Shown: positions 24,601 through 37,260, counted from the stretch's first letter. The stretch: 64,000 nt of DNA from Prochilodus magdalenae (GCA_024036415.1 JAMWET010000949.1:778501-842500); one strand, 5' to 3'. The notes: generated from the sequence alone by a model not told the origin. Translations and numbers: made by a program.

Positions 24601-26369
24601 CTTGTAACCAGTGAGGGTGCAGCTTGCAGCTTTTACAATCAATTAATTTCTGTGAATATGTTTACTATGATTACTCATTTATCACACAGTGTCTTTAAAG
24701 AACCATCATGCAAAGTCAAAAAGATCTCACTGACCTTGAAGTTAGCTTATTTGAGTTGGAGTGGACATGTTCTGAACTGGACTGCTCAGGTTGATTCTGC
24801 GCATGCTGCTCTTTTTGATGGTTCTGTCAGTAAATATTTCAGAAGGCAGTACTTTACATACGCCCTGAGCGTAATCATACATTAATATCGTAATGGTAAA
24901 ATATATATATAAGCTTTGGATACCTGGTCATACAACTGTGCCTTAGTTCCCATTTGTGGCCAGTGACCACTTGGACTCATCCAGGCATGCTGTGCTCTGG
25001 AATAAGGTAAGGAATAATACTCGTATGGATGATCTGCATTTTGATGACTGGGATAGAAAGATCCATAGTAGCTATTGTAGTGGGCTCCAGGCGCTTCATG
25101 TGGTGCCCAGTGTGTTTGCTGTGTCTTTAGACCTGGGTACATAGACTGATGGATCTCTGTTGGAGTTGATGGAACATTTTTAGAGTTCCTCTGTTCTGGT
25201 GTTGTGGAACCCAACACCACAGGTGGCTTCTTTTGGTTGCTGTTCAATACATAATGTCCTTGTTCTCCATGGAGATGCTGGATGACACCTTTTTCAATCG
25301 TTTCCAATACATGATCTTCAAGGACTAAAGCTTCAGAAGTTCTGGATGTGGAGGCTGGATGTTGAGACTGGTCAGTATCAGTGGCTCTTTGAGTTTCCTC
25401 TTGCACTGCTTTTGTGACCTGCAGGTATACAACAGGCATACAATCTGCTGCTCCTCTTGATGTAGCTTCGGGTTTTGTTGGTTGCACACTGGGTTTTAGA
25501 TCTAGAGGGTTGGGCTGGCAGTGCTCAAACTGAACCTGATCTGGATCAGTGTTGATTGTGAGGGTTTGCTGTGCATTGACACTCATAACATTTTCCTCTA
25601 CAGGGACTTTTGGATTGATCCTATTGTTTGATAATGGCAGATCATCTCCTGGAAGTAGACCATCATCTGAGATGCAATCCATTGTACCCTGTTTAATATC
25701 TTTTCCTAGCTCCTTTGCTTCACTTTGAATAGCATTCGAATCAGTTCCTTGTTCTGAAGCCTCAGAAGATCCACCATGCAGTTCTGATTCAGACTGTTGT
25801 TCAAGATAAGCATTTTCACACAGAGCTTCTGAACATGAAGGTAATGCATGCTCAGCGCTCTGACTCAGCTCAACTTGATTTTCAGCAATATCTGGAGATG
25901 GGGCACCATTCAGTGCTGGAAGAAGAAGTTGGGGAGAAGGTGTTTTAGAGGCTGATTTGGTTTGCAGAAGCAAAGGGTAGGATGGAGAAGAAGAACGAAC
26001 ATCAACATCAGAATGATCAGCTGAAAAGATTCCAGTAGTGAGGGAACATGATGTAACGTTTGATAGACACTGGGTTACAGATGTTGAGCATGTTTGCCCA
26101 GAAAGGGTCTGTGGTGTGATACCAGGGGAGGGAGAAGCAGAGTCCGGCTGCTCGGCAGGCGCTGGATTTTGAGGTTCAATAGTGGAGGGAGCCGTTACAG
26201 AAGCATATTCACTATTAAGGGTGTCATTGTCCTGAATGGGCTGGAAGTAGTTTTCAGGCTCACTGTAATTTTCCATGCCTGATATCCCATCAGTCCCTGG
26301 GCTGATGCTGAGGGGATGGTCAGTCTGTGAGGAGGGGTCTCTGCTTGGTGTAGGCAGAGGTGATGCCAT
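12651..26369 (-). CDS. sec16: SEC16-family COPII / ER exit site scaffold, 26 coding exons
   Basis: SEC16 proteins organise ER exit sites and bind COPII coats (SEC13/SEC31, SEC23, SAR1). Exons in transcript order: 24924-26369, 24735-24823, 23342-23433, 23148-23262, 22833-23025, 21717-21858, 21416-21549, 21213-21274, 19792-19930, 19459-19692, 19261-19358, 19097-19178, 18861-18978, 18255-18360, 17915-18020, 17673-17813, 17450-17563, 16721-16892, 16557-16639, 15054-16442, 14800-14877, 14666-14716, 14434-14551, 14194-14334, 14015-14103, 12651-12674. Phases close to 1,851 codons plus stop. Order: Ser/Pro-rich N-terminus (1-480); Tyr-rich stretch ([16 protein letters not shown]); central conserved domain about 690-1137 ([75 protein letters not shown]); 463-codon Ser/Pro/Thr-rich exon; [10 protein letters not shown] and [11 protein letters not shown] near the C-terminus. 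Length and LNP motif favour SEC16A, other residues SEC16B, so only the family name is given. Confidence 0.88.
12675..14014. other. Last SEC16 intron, no gene seen
   Basis: About 12850-13140 is T/C-rich on the plus strand and resembles the tail of a degraded retroelement. About 13510-13545 holds a short TGTC tandem run. No exon with both splice signals and a conserved reading was found. Confidence 0.5.
15054..16442 (-). CDS. sec16: SEC16 giant Pro/Ser/Thr-rich exon
   Basis: A single 1,389-bp exon (463 codons) with no recognisable fold. It is rich in Pro, Ser, Thr and Gln and holds an internal repeat: blocks of about 28 residues recur with ESxPQL followed by [14 protein letters not shown] text (about 15600-15960). 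This matches the disordered linker that follows the central domain in SEC16 proteins. The repeat suggests local tandem duplication. Confidence 0.88.
16955..17345. mobile_element. Degraded DNA-transposon-type repeat in SEC16 intron
   Basis: It starts ATGTCCAAAAGTTTATAGAC and includes ACTTCAACTCATA... and GGTGACCTCAGGCTC, which match by eye the copies at 43840-44230 and 63080-63640. The TGTCCAAAAGTTTATAGACA end is typical of a Tc1/mariner-type inverted terminus common in otophysan fish. No coding capacity. Confidence 0.55.
20030..20980 (+). mobile_element. Degenerate LINE reverse-transcriptase fragment (L2/CR1/Rex-like)
   Basis: Around 20090-20150 the plus strand reads [11 protein letters not shown], the hallmark RT motif ([10 protein letters not shown] in intact elements). 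It is followed by a decayed YADD region (QYTD) near 20195. Near 20463 comes [10 protein letters not shown], similar to the HINSICKTA stretch further along such RTs. Frames are broken by stops and shifts, so it is a dead copy in the sense opposite to SEC16. Confidence 0.7.
22209..22425 (-). mobile_element. tRNA-derived SINE (V-SINE-like tail)
   Basis: On the minus strand an RNA polymerase III A box (TGGTGTAGCTCAGCGG, 22418-22403) is followed by a B box (GGTTTGAATCC, 22354-22344). The 3' tail reads GTAAGTCGCTCTGGATAAGA then GCGTCAGCTAAATGCCGTAA, a module shared by many fish SINEs. It sits in the SEC16 intron between exons 22833-23025 and 21717-21858, same orientation as the gene. Confidence 0.8.
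23570..23886 (-). mobile_element. Second tRNA-derived SINE-like repeat
   Basis: On the minus strand it opens GTGGGCTGGAGGTTAGGGAC, has a B-box-like GGTTTGATTCCC (23829-23818), then GAGCAAGGCACCTAACCCCC and GGTTAAATGCAGAGA, and ends ATCAACAAGGGATTTGAATC. This is a widespread fish repeat layout. It contains CACTAGGGGGCAGTG, a CTCF-like core. Confidence 0.7.
24924..26369 (-). CDS. sec16: SEC16 first coding exon (482 codons)
   Basis: The start is placed at the ATG at 26369-26367 (MASPLPTP), which has A at -3 and G at +4. The frame stays open upstream through 26411 but holds no ATG there. The exon is acidic and Ser/Pro-rich with no known fold, as in SEC16 N-termini. It ends in phase 0 at TAT GAC CAG / gtatcc. 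Confidence 0.82.
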
Positions 26370-26707
26370 TTGTCCACTGTGGGAGCTGTTTGAATAGAAC
26401 TCCAAAACGAGAGTTACACTAGACTGGAGAAAGTAACAACTACAGGAAAGTCATTCTCATCACTCATAACAGTAATTAATTCGTACAGTGTACGCCAGTT
26501 AGTACAACCCACTCACAATACAGCAAAGCTGTAATCATACATTCACTGTAAAACAGAGGATAATTGAAGCGGGGTAGATTCTCGTTCTCTACGATATTAG
26601 CAAACACTCCTCTACAGTCTTTATATAGACGGTCTGCTGACAGCCTAAAATAGCGCAGCCTCTGTAGTAACACTCCGATGGCCTCCTTCCAGGTAAACGC
26701 TGCTTAC

Positions 26708-26850
26708 TTGTACCGTCGACTTCACTGCAGAATAAGCCACTTTCCCGTTTCTCCGAAACCTGAGTAAATGATGAACCTGCTGAAATTCTACTGCTCATAA
26801 GACGACGGACCTTCTGCGAGCCCTGAAGGTTTTAGACCTGGTCCAGCCCA
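26708..26850 (-). other. sec16: SEC16 5' untranslated exon with an upstream ORF
   Basis: A good donor (GTACAA followed by gtaagc) closes this exon at 26708. It holds an ATG at 26798 whose frame (MSSRISAGSSFTQ...) would stop just after splicing to an acceptor near 26425 (ctccag). No frame in this exon reaches the main ORF from an ATG, so it is called untranslated. The 5' edge is approximate. Confidence 0.55.
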
Positions 26851-26955
26851 CCTGCTGTCCTGACCGGAGTCTTCTCCTCTGACAGGGACCATCTTGAAAT
26901 GTAACTTGATGAGACCTGTTGCTAGGAGCCTTTAATCTTTAAGAGCCTTCAAGCC

Positions 26956-27005
26956 TTTAATAATAATAATAACAACAACAACAACAACAACAACAAAACA
27001 ACAAC

Positions 27006-27063
<58 letters not shown>

Positions 27064-27064
27064 T
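26956..27064. repeat. (AAT/AAC)n trinucleotide repeat between SEC16 and PTRH1
   Basis: Runs of AAT with some AAC units in the head-to-head promoter interval of SEC16 and PTRH1. A shorter AAT run follows at 27173-27193. Confidence 0.9.
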
Positions 27065-27279
27065 ATAAACTTATTAGTACGACCTGATTAGGATTATATT
27101 CAATATTGTATTATTATTAGTATAAACGTTGTATTAGTATATTCAATACTGTAATTATAATGTGGGGGAAATAATAATAATAATAATAATAATACAAGTG
27201 GTTGTGGCTACAAAATAATGAAGGTTATATGGTTTAATTGGAGTTTAATAGGATAATTCTGAAATGTAGAGTATTTGTC

Positions 27280-27795
27280 CTGATTGAACCTCCACGCTAG
27301 ATGGCGGTATCCGTATTTTAGTCTTTTTGCGGCGCTTCTGACGTCACAGTTTCCTTATGGGTTGCCATGTTTTGGGGAGGAAGGCGGTTGATATGTGAAG
27401 ATTTCATTGCTGTTTCTAAACAAAAAACAGCGAAAACAGAAAATTGAGTGTTTTTTAATTAAGCAATTTAAAATAAATAAATAATTAAGAATAAATATTC
27501 AGATGTTTGAAGCACTTAATTAAAAAGTCAGAGATTACAGATGACAGAGAGTTTACGGTTCTGGCAACCCACAAGCATGCTAACGCGTCTGTCCTCGCGG
27601 TGTGAGGGTTGTTGAACTAGAGAGGCACTGACTGTATTAGGAAGCTTATTTTGAACTTTTGATCATGTGAATGAAGCGGCTGGTGTGCAGTATTAATGAT
27701 GTAACTCTGACTCTGACTTATTATCTCCACTGATGAGAAACGTCACTCTGACGGTCAAAGTGTGGGCGGTGGTGACTCAGTGTTGTAGGTTATCG
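27280..27795 (+). promoter_or_regulatory. ptrh1: PTRH1 promoter region with a perfect CRE
   Basis: Contains TGACGTCA (27339-27346), a perfect CREB/ATF site, and AGATGGCGG (27300-27307), a YY1-like core. No TATA box is obvious. It lies between the divergent SEC16 and PTRH1 first exons, so it could serve both, though SEC16's first exon is about 450 bp away across the AAT repeat. Confidence 0.5.
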
Positions 27796-30493
27796 ATGGC
27801 ACTCCTGAGGCGGGTGATAAATAAGTTGGTGAACCGGGTGCTTTTGGGCACTGTACACTGTGAGAAGATGGCCAGTAATGTAGTGAGCAGTTCGAGGAGA
27901 AAACTGGTATGTGTTGTTGTTTTCTTTCGTATGTCATCAGGATAACTTTCTGAGCTCACTGTTACTTCACATTATATACACATGGTCAGCAACAGTGAGC
28001 TGTAAAGGGTCCAGAAAGGCCCTCTTGGTACCAGAAGACGTTTTAAAGTGCCTTTCTATTTTCTGTACTGGTGAACAGAGACATGAGTCCCACTTTTACA
28101 GCTTCCTTTACAGTAGATATGTTCTGATATGGGAATTGTGGGCTGATGCCAATATTTTCCAGTCACATTATGAAGTGTCAGTCAGGTCTGTAAAGTGAAA
28201 AGTTTTTGTTAATTGTTGAGATGTGAGTCATTCAGAGTAGTTTAATGTGAAGTGGTCTGTACTTACCAACTCAGACATTTTGTAGTGACAGGTAATGGGA
28301 TTTAGGTTTTGGGATGCCTACAGTGCCGATATAGACATTATATTATTATCCAAATCCGCCAGTGGAACCTACCCACGTCTTCTGAGTTTTTATATTAGGT
28401 GCTGATAATGGTATAATAGTGGTAAATCAACTTCTTTGGTGAACATTTTTGTATGTACCCCTCTACGATGACTGACATTTACAAAATGCTTTTTAGGTCA
28501 AAATCATATCTCCAACTATCCCCAATCTCTTAATGTATGTTGTGTAATAGCCTTTTGTGAGGGGCCTTTTTAAAGCACATTAATGTTTCTGATGTCTGGT
28601 CAGAACAGAAGTGGTGGTCTGTCCTGTCACCACCACTGTAAACAGTTTTGACTGATTAAGTTAATAAAGAATGGAGGTTTTCATATTAAATCACTCTGAA
28701 ATGACAGTGTACATTTAATAATGCAGATTAAAACTGGTGGAATGTCCATCACACAAACACTTTTAAGTGACTATCCATTGAAAAAAAAAAAAGTTGAACC
28801 ATGTTTAAAGCTGATCTACAAATAAATGTCTATTGTATTTCAGGTTGTAGGGCTTGGTAACCCTGGGATGAATGGGTCACGGCACAGCGTTGGTATGGCT
28901 GCAATCGCAGCACTAGCTGAACGCCTTGGAGTGGCTGACCAGTGGAGGTCAGACAGACAGGTCTCAGGAGAGGTCATAGTTTCAGTGTACCAGGACACCC
29001 AACTCGTGCTTCTCCGTCCAAAGTTGCTCATGAATATCAATGGAGTGAGTGTGGCAAAAGCTGGTGAGTGAGATCAAACAGCATACTAAAGGACTCATTC
29101 TAGTAAGGTCTAATATATACAGGAAGGAATATCCAAAAGTATGCGTTTTAATTTATGTTTTATTTATTTGTTTCCAGCCAGGAAATTTTCTGTTCAGCCA
29201 GAGCACATTGTCCTGGTTCATGATGAACTTGACAAACCACTTGGGAAACTTGGCATCAAACATGGTGGGAGTGCAAGGTCAGAGACACCTTTAGTTCATG
29301 AATATTTTCCTACGTAGAGGGAAGTAAACAAACAAACAAACGAAGACAATATATGTGCAGACATTGACATTTTTGTGGTCTAATTGCTCCACCTTGTGTT
29401 TGTAATGAGGAAGAGCATTACATTATTACAACTTTATAAAACCCCTAAATCATTTGGTGTAGCAGTATGATATTAGCATGCTCATATGTCTCTTTATGTT
29501 TCATACATTGCATCTAGTCATTTAGCAGACTTGCTTATCTAGACTGATTTACTAATCAAACAGCGGAACCTAAAGCAATACAGAGTACCTGGTGATACTC
29601 CAAGAAACACAAGAATCTACAGTAAACCTCAGAGCCATAGCGCAGCTTGATCCAGTTAATATACCCACATACAGTATTTTTCCCCTAATTACAGGTGTGG
29701 TTTTATGTACCAAAAAAGGTCATAATTAATTTTAACCTCTCTTTATAATCCAGAATAGCAGTCATAATCTTTAGTAATCATTTTATTAATTTTACATTAA
29801 CACTTTTAAAAGAATGACATCACGTTTTCCTACCTCATAGTTAAAAACGTTTATATCTGTGTAATAAGAGTAAATAAATGTCCTAACTGTGAAACACAGT
29901 TCTTGCATCTGCCATTTTAACAAGCCTTTCTAATTCTTTTATTGACAGGGGTCACAATGGTGTGCGATCCTGTGTTGACTGTCTTAATAGTGATGTGAGT
30001 CATTTTTTTTTTTTTTGACAAATTCATAATTGTATTCCTTTTTAAACTCTAGGTATCTATTTGTGGGTTCACAATTCACTTCCTCTATTTTAAACTACAT
30101 GTATATAAGTTTCATAGTAGTTAAAGTAATTCAGTGGTTATAAACATATTCATTAGCTTAATAACTGAATGATACGCTTGGAATGTAGGCAGTTAATTAG
30201 GAGCTCTGATGTGTTCATCTGTGTCGTTTTGACAGGTTATGCCACGCTTACGAATTGGCATTGGCCGACCCTTAGGAAAAACATCGGTGGAGAGGCATGT
30301 TTTAGGACGATTTTCGAAGGAAGAACAGAACATTCTGAGCTCCGTCCTGGAGCAGAGCGTGAACCTCCTACTGACACAACTCGCAGAGATGCCACTCCAA
30401 ACATCTCCACCAGGGGGCAGAAGAGCCTCAGGCAGGAGTAAAGATAGCGTGCCTTCAGCTCAGGAGCCTGCTGAAGGACAGACCCAGAATTGA
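27796..30493 (+). CDS. ptrh1: Peptidyl-tRNA hydrolase 1 (PTRH1), 5 exons
   Basis: Hydrolyses the ester bond of peptidyl-tRNA released from stalled ribosomes. Exons: 27796-27906, 28844-29063, 29178-29277, 29949-29994, 30236-30493; 735 nt, 244 aa, phases agree. The core follows bacterial Pth: VVGLGNPG (38-45, Asn43), catalytic His51 in SRHSVGM, Asn101 in LMNING, Asp126 in [10 protein letters not shown] and Asn147 in GHNGVRS. The first 37 residues are basic with no acids in [18 protein letters not shown], consistent with a mitochondrial targeting peptide, an inference. An in-frame ATG at 27733 would add 21 residues; the inner one is chosen because the peptide begins there. The C-terminal 50 residues are Ser/Gln-rich and look disordered. 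Poly(A) signal AATAAA at 30962-30967. Confidence 0.92.
30407..30421 (+). promoter_or_regulatory. CTCF-like motif in PTRH1 last coding exon, forward
   Basis: CCACCAGGGGGCAGA matches the core of the vertebrate CTCF consensus (CCASYAGRKGGCR). It lies inside codons for SPPGGRRA. Motif match only. Confidence 0.5.
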
Positions 30494-31981
30494 CCCGAAC
30501 TGCCAATGAACTGTGACAAACTCCTAAATCTGCAGAATGCAGATGATCTGATTTTAGTGTCTGTGATTTAGTGGATTGGTTGGATAAAGAACACTTTATA
30601 ACACATACATTAACAGACATTTTTGGTTTATGGTAATCACATGACATAGAACACTGAATTTTCAATTCATTTCTGGATTTTGTAAAAAGAAAAAATACAT
30701 GTTGTAATATTTAATATCAGTTTCTGGAGCTTTTAGAAGACTGCAGCTACCAGCATGTTTTTATACACCTTATAAAACGCACATACCTCAAAAAATATTA
30801 CAGCTTTTCCAAAGTTGATTGGACATGCTTTCCAAAAATGCAAAGATGAAGTCCATTATCACATAGGTCTTGAAATTAGCAAATGTAATTAATAAATGTA
30901 AAAAAACCAATTTTTTACTGAAAACTCTCTATACATGTCAAATGTGATGTACAGTCCTATAAATAAAGTGTAGCAATGCAGTGTTACAGCATGAGAAGTA
31001 AAAAGTATCTTGTAGAGCATATGGATCGGGCCAGATGTCTTATACAGCACTGATAGCTGTAAAATAGCCTCCAGCATGATGGAATCATCCCTGTCAAGGC
31101 TCCTGATTGTTATTGTCACGGGCCCCGTGCAAAAAGGGTCAGCTGGTTATGTGGCCTCCAGTGCACATACCTTAGAGTTACGAGCTAATAAATATCCTTC
31201 CACTGAACTAAGGAACAGGGAATATGGTGAAAGAAGTGTGAATAGGGAAGGACCATGATATTTTGTGGCCCTCAAACACTGACAGCAGCACATACTAAAT
31301 AAAGACCTAAAACAAGACCTGAGAAGTGAGATTCAACAATATTTTATGCTGAGCTTTTAAGGTTACTTTGTGTTATGTTAATTTATGTTTGTTCTGGCAA
31401 TAAACTACTTAGTTGATTAGTGTGTAATATTATTTTGTAGCTACATGGTAAGGATTTGTGTATGGAATATTTTGACTTTCTAAAGCTAAACCCAGCCAAA
31501 ACACATGTAGTCCCCACATGTAAGGGCAGAGCTCTAACTTAAACATCTCATATGAATAGCAACAACAGTCCCATTAATAATCTATATTAACATAAAACGT
31601 AAGTCCTGAGAACAGATAACATTACTTCATTGTCTTCATCATTTGTACAGACTTAAGGGGTATTTATGTATCTGGATTGTTCATCTACAGTGGAGTCTCC
31701 CAAGTATTTGAACTCCTTCTAGCCTTTTAGTGTCCACTCTAAGTCCCCTGGCAGTCAGAGCCCTCTGAGCACTGGCCTGACTGGCCTCATCAGTAATCCT
31801 TTCCTGTGCATAGATAGGTGGTGAACTTTATGTGGGCGTCCTGTGCAGGTGAAGGCACTTATTTCATTAGGAACATCACTTTCTATTCACTTACTCTGGT
31901 CTTGTGCCTGTTTTGTGTTTTAATGAACCAATTTGTGTTTACTGTGTCACACATGAAGATCAGAGTAGATAATTAGGCATG
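30494..31981. other. Intergenic, PTRH1 3'UTR then no gene
   Basis: The first 470 bases are likely the PTRH1 3'UTR up to the AATAAA at 30962. The rest is AT-rich with no splice-flanked coding frame. Confidence 0.5.
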
Positions 31982-33555
<1,574 letters not shown>

Positions 33556-36400
33556 GGTGCGTTTCTCAATTAGCACTCCAAGCTTCAGTTAGTGACTCCA
33601 GTGTTTACAGGTCACATGCCTTCCCAATGGGAACTGTGTTAGTGCAAAGACTACACCAGTAATGGATATGGTGTGTAGTTCATGAGAATGTGTTTATAGT
33701 TGTTTAGGGACAGTATATGGAGGTAATAGATTACTTAGCATTTTCATTTAACCACAGATAAAGAGTAAATAAAACACTATGGCAAAAAGTAAGAAGTCTT
33801 TTGCCTGTAGAACAGCTTCATTTTGCCCCGAGGTTTGATAAAGAGTGTTTCTGAATAAAGATGGGATGATTACAGTTGGGATATAACGACAAGTTGAGCT
33901 GTCCTTTTTTTTGCGAAAAATTTTATAATGAATGAACCAATAAAAATCCTCCAAATCCAATTGAAAAAATACCAATTTGAAAATTCTTGCTTTGCTTGTT
34001 TTGTCAGCGACAATTTGCTTTTTTTGGCACTGTAAAATTGATAACATTTACTTATTTTGACTTGACATTGCCAGTTTTGTTGAAGGTTCTGCTCCCGGTT
34101 AAGATTAAAGTACAGGTAGCCAATAAATAGTTAAAGTAAAGATGGCATAGGACCTGACAAGTGACCATTATAATGACCACTGCTGCAGTCAGTTTAAGTT
34201 CACCAACACAGAAACGAAAACAGCTTTTTAATTTTAAGTATTAAGGGTATGTTGAGAAACTGAAGAAATGCTATGTAAAAATTAATTAAGAAAATATAAT
34301 AAAATAAATGTTAATACATTTTTTACTCAAAACACATGCACAAAAGTTAATAATAATCTTTTTTACTTAGTAAAGATTGTTAATGTTGTGGCAGCAAAAC
34401 TCCAACAGTGATGTTCTTTCTGTCCACAACCTTTTAATACTAAATGTGCTACTGGTGTCAAACCGATGGGTTTCAGACTGAAAGTGATAGTGATGGTGTA
34501 ATTACAGCTTGAACCACATAACATTCTTAAAGAGTAATATGGAACATATGAGCCAGTATAAAGACAACCAAAGTGGCGTGGCTCATCAAAGAATGGCAAC
34601 AAATCGAACTTACCCTCAAGAACGTCTAAGATCTCTCCTCAAGACAGATAGCAGGGAAGAAGAAAAGCCTCACTTCAAAAGGAACCCTTATGACACATTC
34701 CTTGTATTCTGGCTGTAGAGCCTTGAAAAAACTACAGGCCCTTCTCACTTATGGACTTTTCCCAGCTTCAGTGGTCAGTGTTAGTTAGTTTAATCACACT
34801 TTCACCAATCCTTCTCCAGGAGGTCAGAGGTCATGAGCCTGCTGGATGGCTGATGGAAAACCGCTAATTTATTCAGCTTTCAGTCTCCCAGCTTTGCTGG
34901 GGGTCTGCACAGTTTGACTAAAAGATTTACATGTGTAAAAAGTCTCCAAGGAACACACGCGAGATAAAGGTCGAGCTGCTCAAGTTAAATGCTGTAGCCT
35001 TCGTAAGTTCCCTATGCAAATGTCAACTGTTGTCTTATTACAAATTTAGAAATGTTATGTGTATTATGAATCATATCATTGCTGTCCAAACATGTATCTA
35101 CATTTTGTCAATTTTTACTTTCTTGCATCATTTAAACACAGCAGCTGTCGTTTACACTCTGTGAAAAATTATTGGCGAATGGACCAGCAGAAATGGCTCA
35201 AAATTCTTTGGGAAAAAAGTCTGGTTCCATTGATTTACATTAAAGTGAATAAGGTTTTTGCCCTCTCCCGTAAGGTTGCCTTTTTGGAGATTCTTGTTTT
35301 TTATGGACAGCAACGATATGATGGTAAAATAATATATTTACATGGACTGCAGGGCAACACAATGAAATCATATGTTTAGACACGTACATGCCTATTTATT
35401 TTCCTTTTTTTGATAAGCTCATAAATAATCTGGTATGCTCTTCTCTGATTCACAGGTTAAGAGTTTGCAAAATAAAATGAACCTCTGGTTAAATGAGCTC
35501 AGTCGTCAGATTATTCAGTTAGTTGTCCTAGTGGTTCGGAGCTAGTAACTAACATTACCTACACTAGCTTCTTACTTCATTCTCAACATCAACACAAAGT
35601 AAATCAGTTTTTGCTCACCATGAAACCTTCAGTTTAAGATAATCTACATCAACCAAGAAAACAGTGATACAATCACACAGCATGGCTGCTATCTACACGT
35701 TGGTGTTGGCGTTGTGTTGCTAATAACGGTAGAACTGCTTCTCTCTTCAGTGTTAACCGTTGACCGATGGTGCTCAATATTGTCCAAGGTTTGAGAAACA
35801 GACCGGAGTAAAGTGTGCTGAGCAAACTAATAACTTTAATTCAAAGTTGTTCAGGACCATGTTGAAGCTATTGGTACTGAAGCTGGCTTACTGTTCAGCA
35901 GCTTGTTTTGTGCACTCTCCTTTCCACCTTAAATGGTGCAACAGTTCTGGTGCTATACAAGCTGCAGCTAATAAGGTGGAACACAACATTTGGTTAAGAA
36001 GCTGGCGAATGGGAAGTCAACTTAAATTTGTTTAAGGATAGACATCATCTGTTCCCTTTGACGGTTTGATTCCTTGGAAAGGGTATTAAATTGTTCCTTT
36101 CTCAGTCCATCATTTTCGTTGCTGTTGCTTGTATGTAAATTTTAAGGGTAATGAGTCAGAAGTGTTATGTGACAGGCAGGGTTGATGGTATGTCAGTTTC
36201 ACAAACTCTTCTTCTAATACCAATAGCAATACCAATGTAAATATAGTTTTCTATTCTATGGCACCTATAAAAGTTATAACAATGATACAACAACTAATAA
36301 CATAGTAATAACGTCGTTATTATTATCATTATTATTATTATTATTAGATTGTTGTTATATAAAGGCCCTTAATGTGTGCCAATATAAAAACACTCCATTT
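33556..36400. other. Intergenic between the Tc1 element and the CpG-rich block
   Basis: Apart from the short element at 35074-35320, no recognised gene. An open frame at 34509-34718 (+, 69 codons, MNHITFLKSNMEHMSQYKDN...) is charged and coding-like but unrecognised and lacks clear splice partners. 36317-36345 is a short ATT run. Confidence 0.4.
35074..35320. mobile_element. Short inverted-repeat element, copy 1 of 2 (decayed)
   Basis: About 250 bp, aligns by eye over its whole length with 62512-62763: ATTGCTGTCCAAACATGTAT at the left, CTGGTTCCATTGATTTACAT in the middle, TATGGACAGCAACGATATGA at the right. No coding capacity. Same orientation as the other copy. Confidence 0.75.
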
Positions 36401-36519
36401 ACAAACTGTTAATGAACAGCCTCTTTGTAATGGAGTGTCAGGTAATCCTTTTGTACGAGTCTTTTCTGGGCGCAGAGAAAAAAAAGAGAGGGCAACGTCA
36501 CTGGGGTGCACAAAGCCTA

Positions 36520-37260
36520 ATGGCACAGAGATGCACAGTGCTGGATTGTAATTGCTTGGAGCAGAAAATAGCCTGTGTCTTTAAAGGGGCTGCTGGTCCA
36601 AGCGCAGCTGCTGGTCAGCGTGCTGAAAGAGAGACGGCGGAGATTCATCACCCCTCTTCATCACACAATGCCCATTTATCACCCCGGTGGTGGCGTTCAA
36701 ATCTCGTACCAGGCGACCACCAGCCCCACTCCAGCCCTCGCCTCAGTCTCAGCGGCCGCTCAGCTGCGTCTGCGCCTCTTTTAAACGGGACCTCACTCGG
36801 CATCGCGCGCTCCCTCCTCCTGTTGCTCAGCCGCCCCGTGTGGAGCTTCTCTCGGATATTCTACCCCAGCCTTCTCCGCGTCGTGGCTGTTACTGGTGTG
36901 GACTTGGAGGCTGCTGTGAAGGTATCACAGTCTTACCTGGGATGTGTGCTGAGGAACTTCGGACTTTCTGCCATTTTAGTTCGGCGCCAAAGGTCCAGGC
37001 GCTGCAGCTAGGCTAGTCCCCTAGCTAGGGGAGACACAAGATTGACACAGCGCTGAGACACGACGCAGTGTTCAGTCCTGACAGCTGAAGGGGACCTGAA
37101 GCAGCTGGAGCTGCTTTTTTCTGCCCTCCTGCGCTGCTGCGGTAAAGGAGCAGCTCACAGGTGCAGAAATGGCGAACGGCTTCTGCGTGCTAGGCTAACG
37201 GTTAGCCCGCGTGCCGTTACGACCGCGGCCGTTGAAATTTTAAATTTAAAATTTCGAACG
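36520..37260 (+). promoter_or_regulatory. mir219: CpG-rich promoter-like block upstream of mir-219
   Basis: This roughly 700-bp block is far richer in G+C and CpG than its surroundings (for example GCGGCCGCTC, CATCGCGCGC, GACCGCGGCC). No coding gene starts here on either strand. Because mir-219 follows 650 bp downstream on the plus strand, the block is read as the promoter and first exon of the pri-miRNA. It contains two perfect palindromes (37018-37031 and 37234-37255). A 199-codon open frame crosses it but has no recognisable domain. Confidence 0.6.

Noticed and set aside
36412..37011. 199-codon plus-strand open frame in the CpG-rich block
   Set aside because: Length follows from GC richness. 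No domain, poor start context, other frames also open; better explained as promoter or non-coding exon of pri-mir-219.
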